Source of the DNA: Porticoccus sp.
Lineage (GTDB): Bacteria; Pseudomonadota; Gammaproteobacteria; Pseudomonadales; Porticoccaceae
Direction of reading: 5' to 3'
DNA: 5,558 nt
Assembly (NCBI GenBank): GCA_011049795.1
Contig: DRHD01000369.1
Coordinates: 1 to 5,558 of the forward strand
Made by a program: the position numbers and the translations under genes. The notes beneath the pieces are model-generated. The model did not search any database and was not told the origin of the DNA. It saw only the letters and a list, made by a program, of their open reading frames with translations. Shown one piece after another: positions 5,522-5,558 of the stretch (position 1 is its first letter; each line of letters starts with the position of its first letter).

Positions 5522-5558
5522 TGGTGAAGGATTCCTCGGCAATCCGCCGGGTATAATC
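5474..5558 (-). repeat. Right arm of the 85-bp inverted repeat, touching the window edge
   Basis: This is an exact antisense copy of 5222-5306, 167 bp downstream of it, and still matching at the last base of the window, so the repeat may continue. It supplies codons 523-537 and the stop of the Tat-protein ORF. The overlapping ATG at 5521 with an 11-codon frame is simply this antisense sequence. Being perfect, off the end, and inside one gene suggests a fold-back chimera rather than an evolved repeat. Confidence 0.95.

Noticed and set aside
5521..5556. ATG overlapping the TAA of the Tat ORF (TAATG), suggesting a translationally coupled next gene
   Set aside because: It closes after 11 codons and is entirely within the antisense copy of 5222-5306, so it is the complement of internal coding sequence, not a new gene.
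1..5558. CRISPR array, tRNA, rRNA, transposase or phage genes
   Set aside because: No regularly spaced direct repeats, no tRNA-like arms, no rRNA-like sequence and no recognisable mobile-element proteins were seen on either strand.

Overview
This window looks like chromosomal DNA of a gammaproteobacterium, probably marine or aquatic. The evidence is an UbiK-family ubiquinone accessory protein next to YifB/ComM, beside a divergent TorF-family porin and the first codons of a P-II signalling gene. From memory, a similar ubiK, glnK/amtB and yifB neighbourhood exists in Pseudomonas. The genus cannot be fixed from the sequence.

Left part (1-1083, minus strand): this is a nitrogen-responsive unit. 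A near-consensus sigma-54 promoter (946-962) with two NtrC-type enhancer sites (1023-1039 and 1067-1083) sits upstream of a 223-residue outer-membrane beta-barrel protein (179-850). A strong intrinsic terminator follows (91-124). Then comes the start of a P-II gene (glnK-like, first eight codons, MKLVTAVV), which runs off the left edge; an ammonium transporter (amtB) is expected beyond it. The inferred logic is that nitrogen limitation activates NtrC, which turns on the porin at high level and glnK/amtB at a lower, terminator-attenuated level.

Middle (1084-3186, plus strand): a 486-bp divergent intergenic region is followed by ubiK and yifB/comM, probably one operon. These are ordinary housekeeping genes. 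UbiK is a trimeric coiled-coil factor for aerobic ubiquinone synthesis. YifB is a complete AAA+ protein of the ComM branch-migration helicase family.

Right part (3187-5558): about 720 bp of AT-rich DNA has no convincing gene but carries a plausible plus-strand terminator hairpin and a 12-bp palindrome. After it comes a large ORF for a twin-arginine (Tat) exported protein whose family I do not recognise. The most striking feature is at the right edge: bases 5474-5558 are a perfect 85-bp reverse complement of 5222-5306, inside the same ORF. The last 15 codons and the stop of the Tat protein are therefore read from an antisense copy of the gene itself. I interpret this as a fold-back (chimeric read or amplification) artefact at a contig end, so the gene is probably 3'-truncated. 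A real inverted duplication cannot be excluded from sequence alone.
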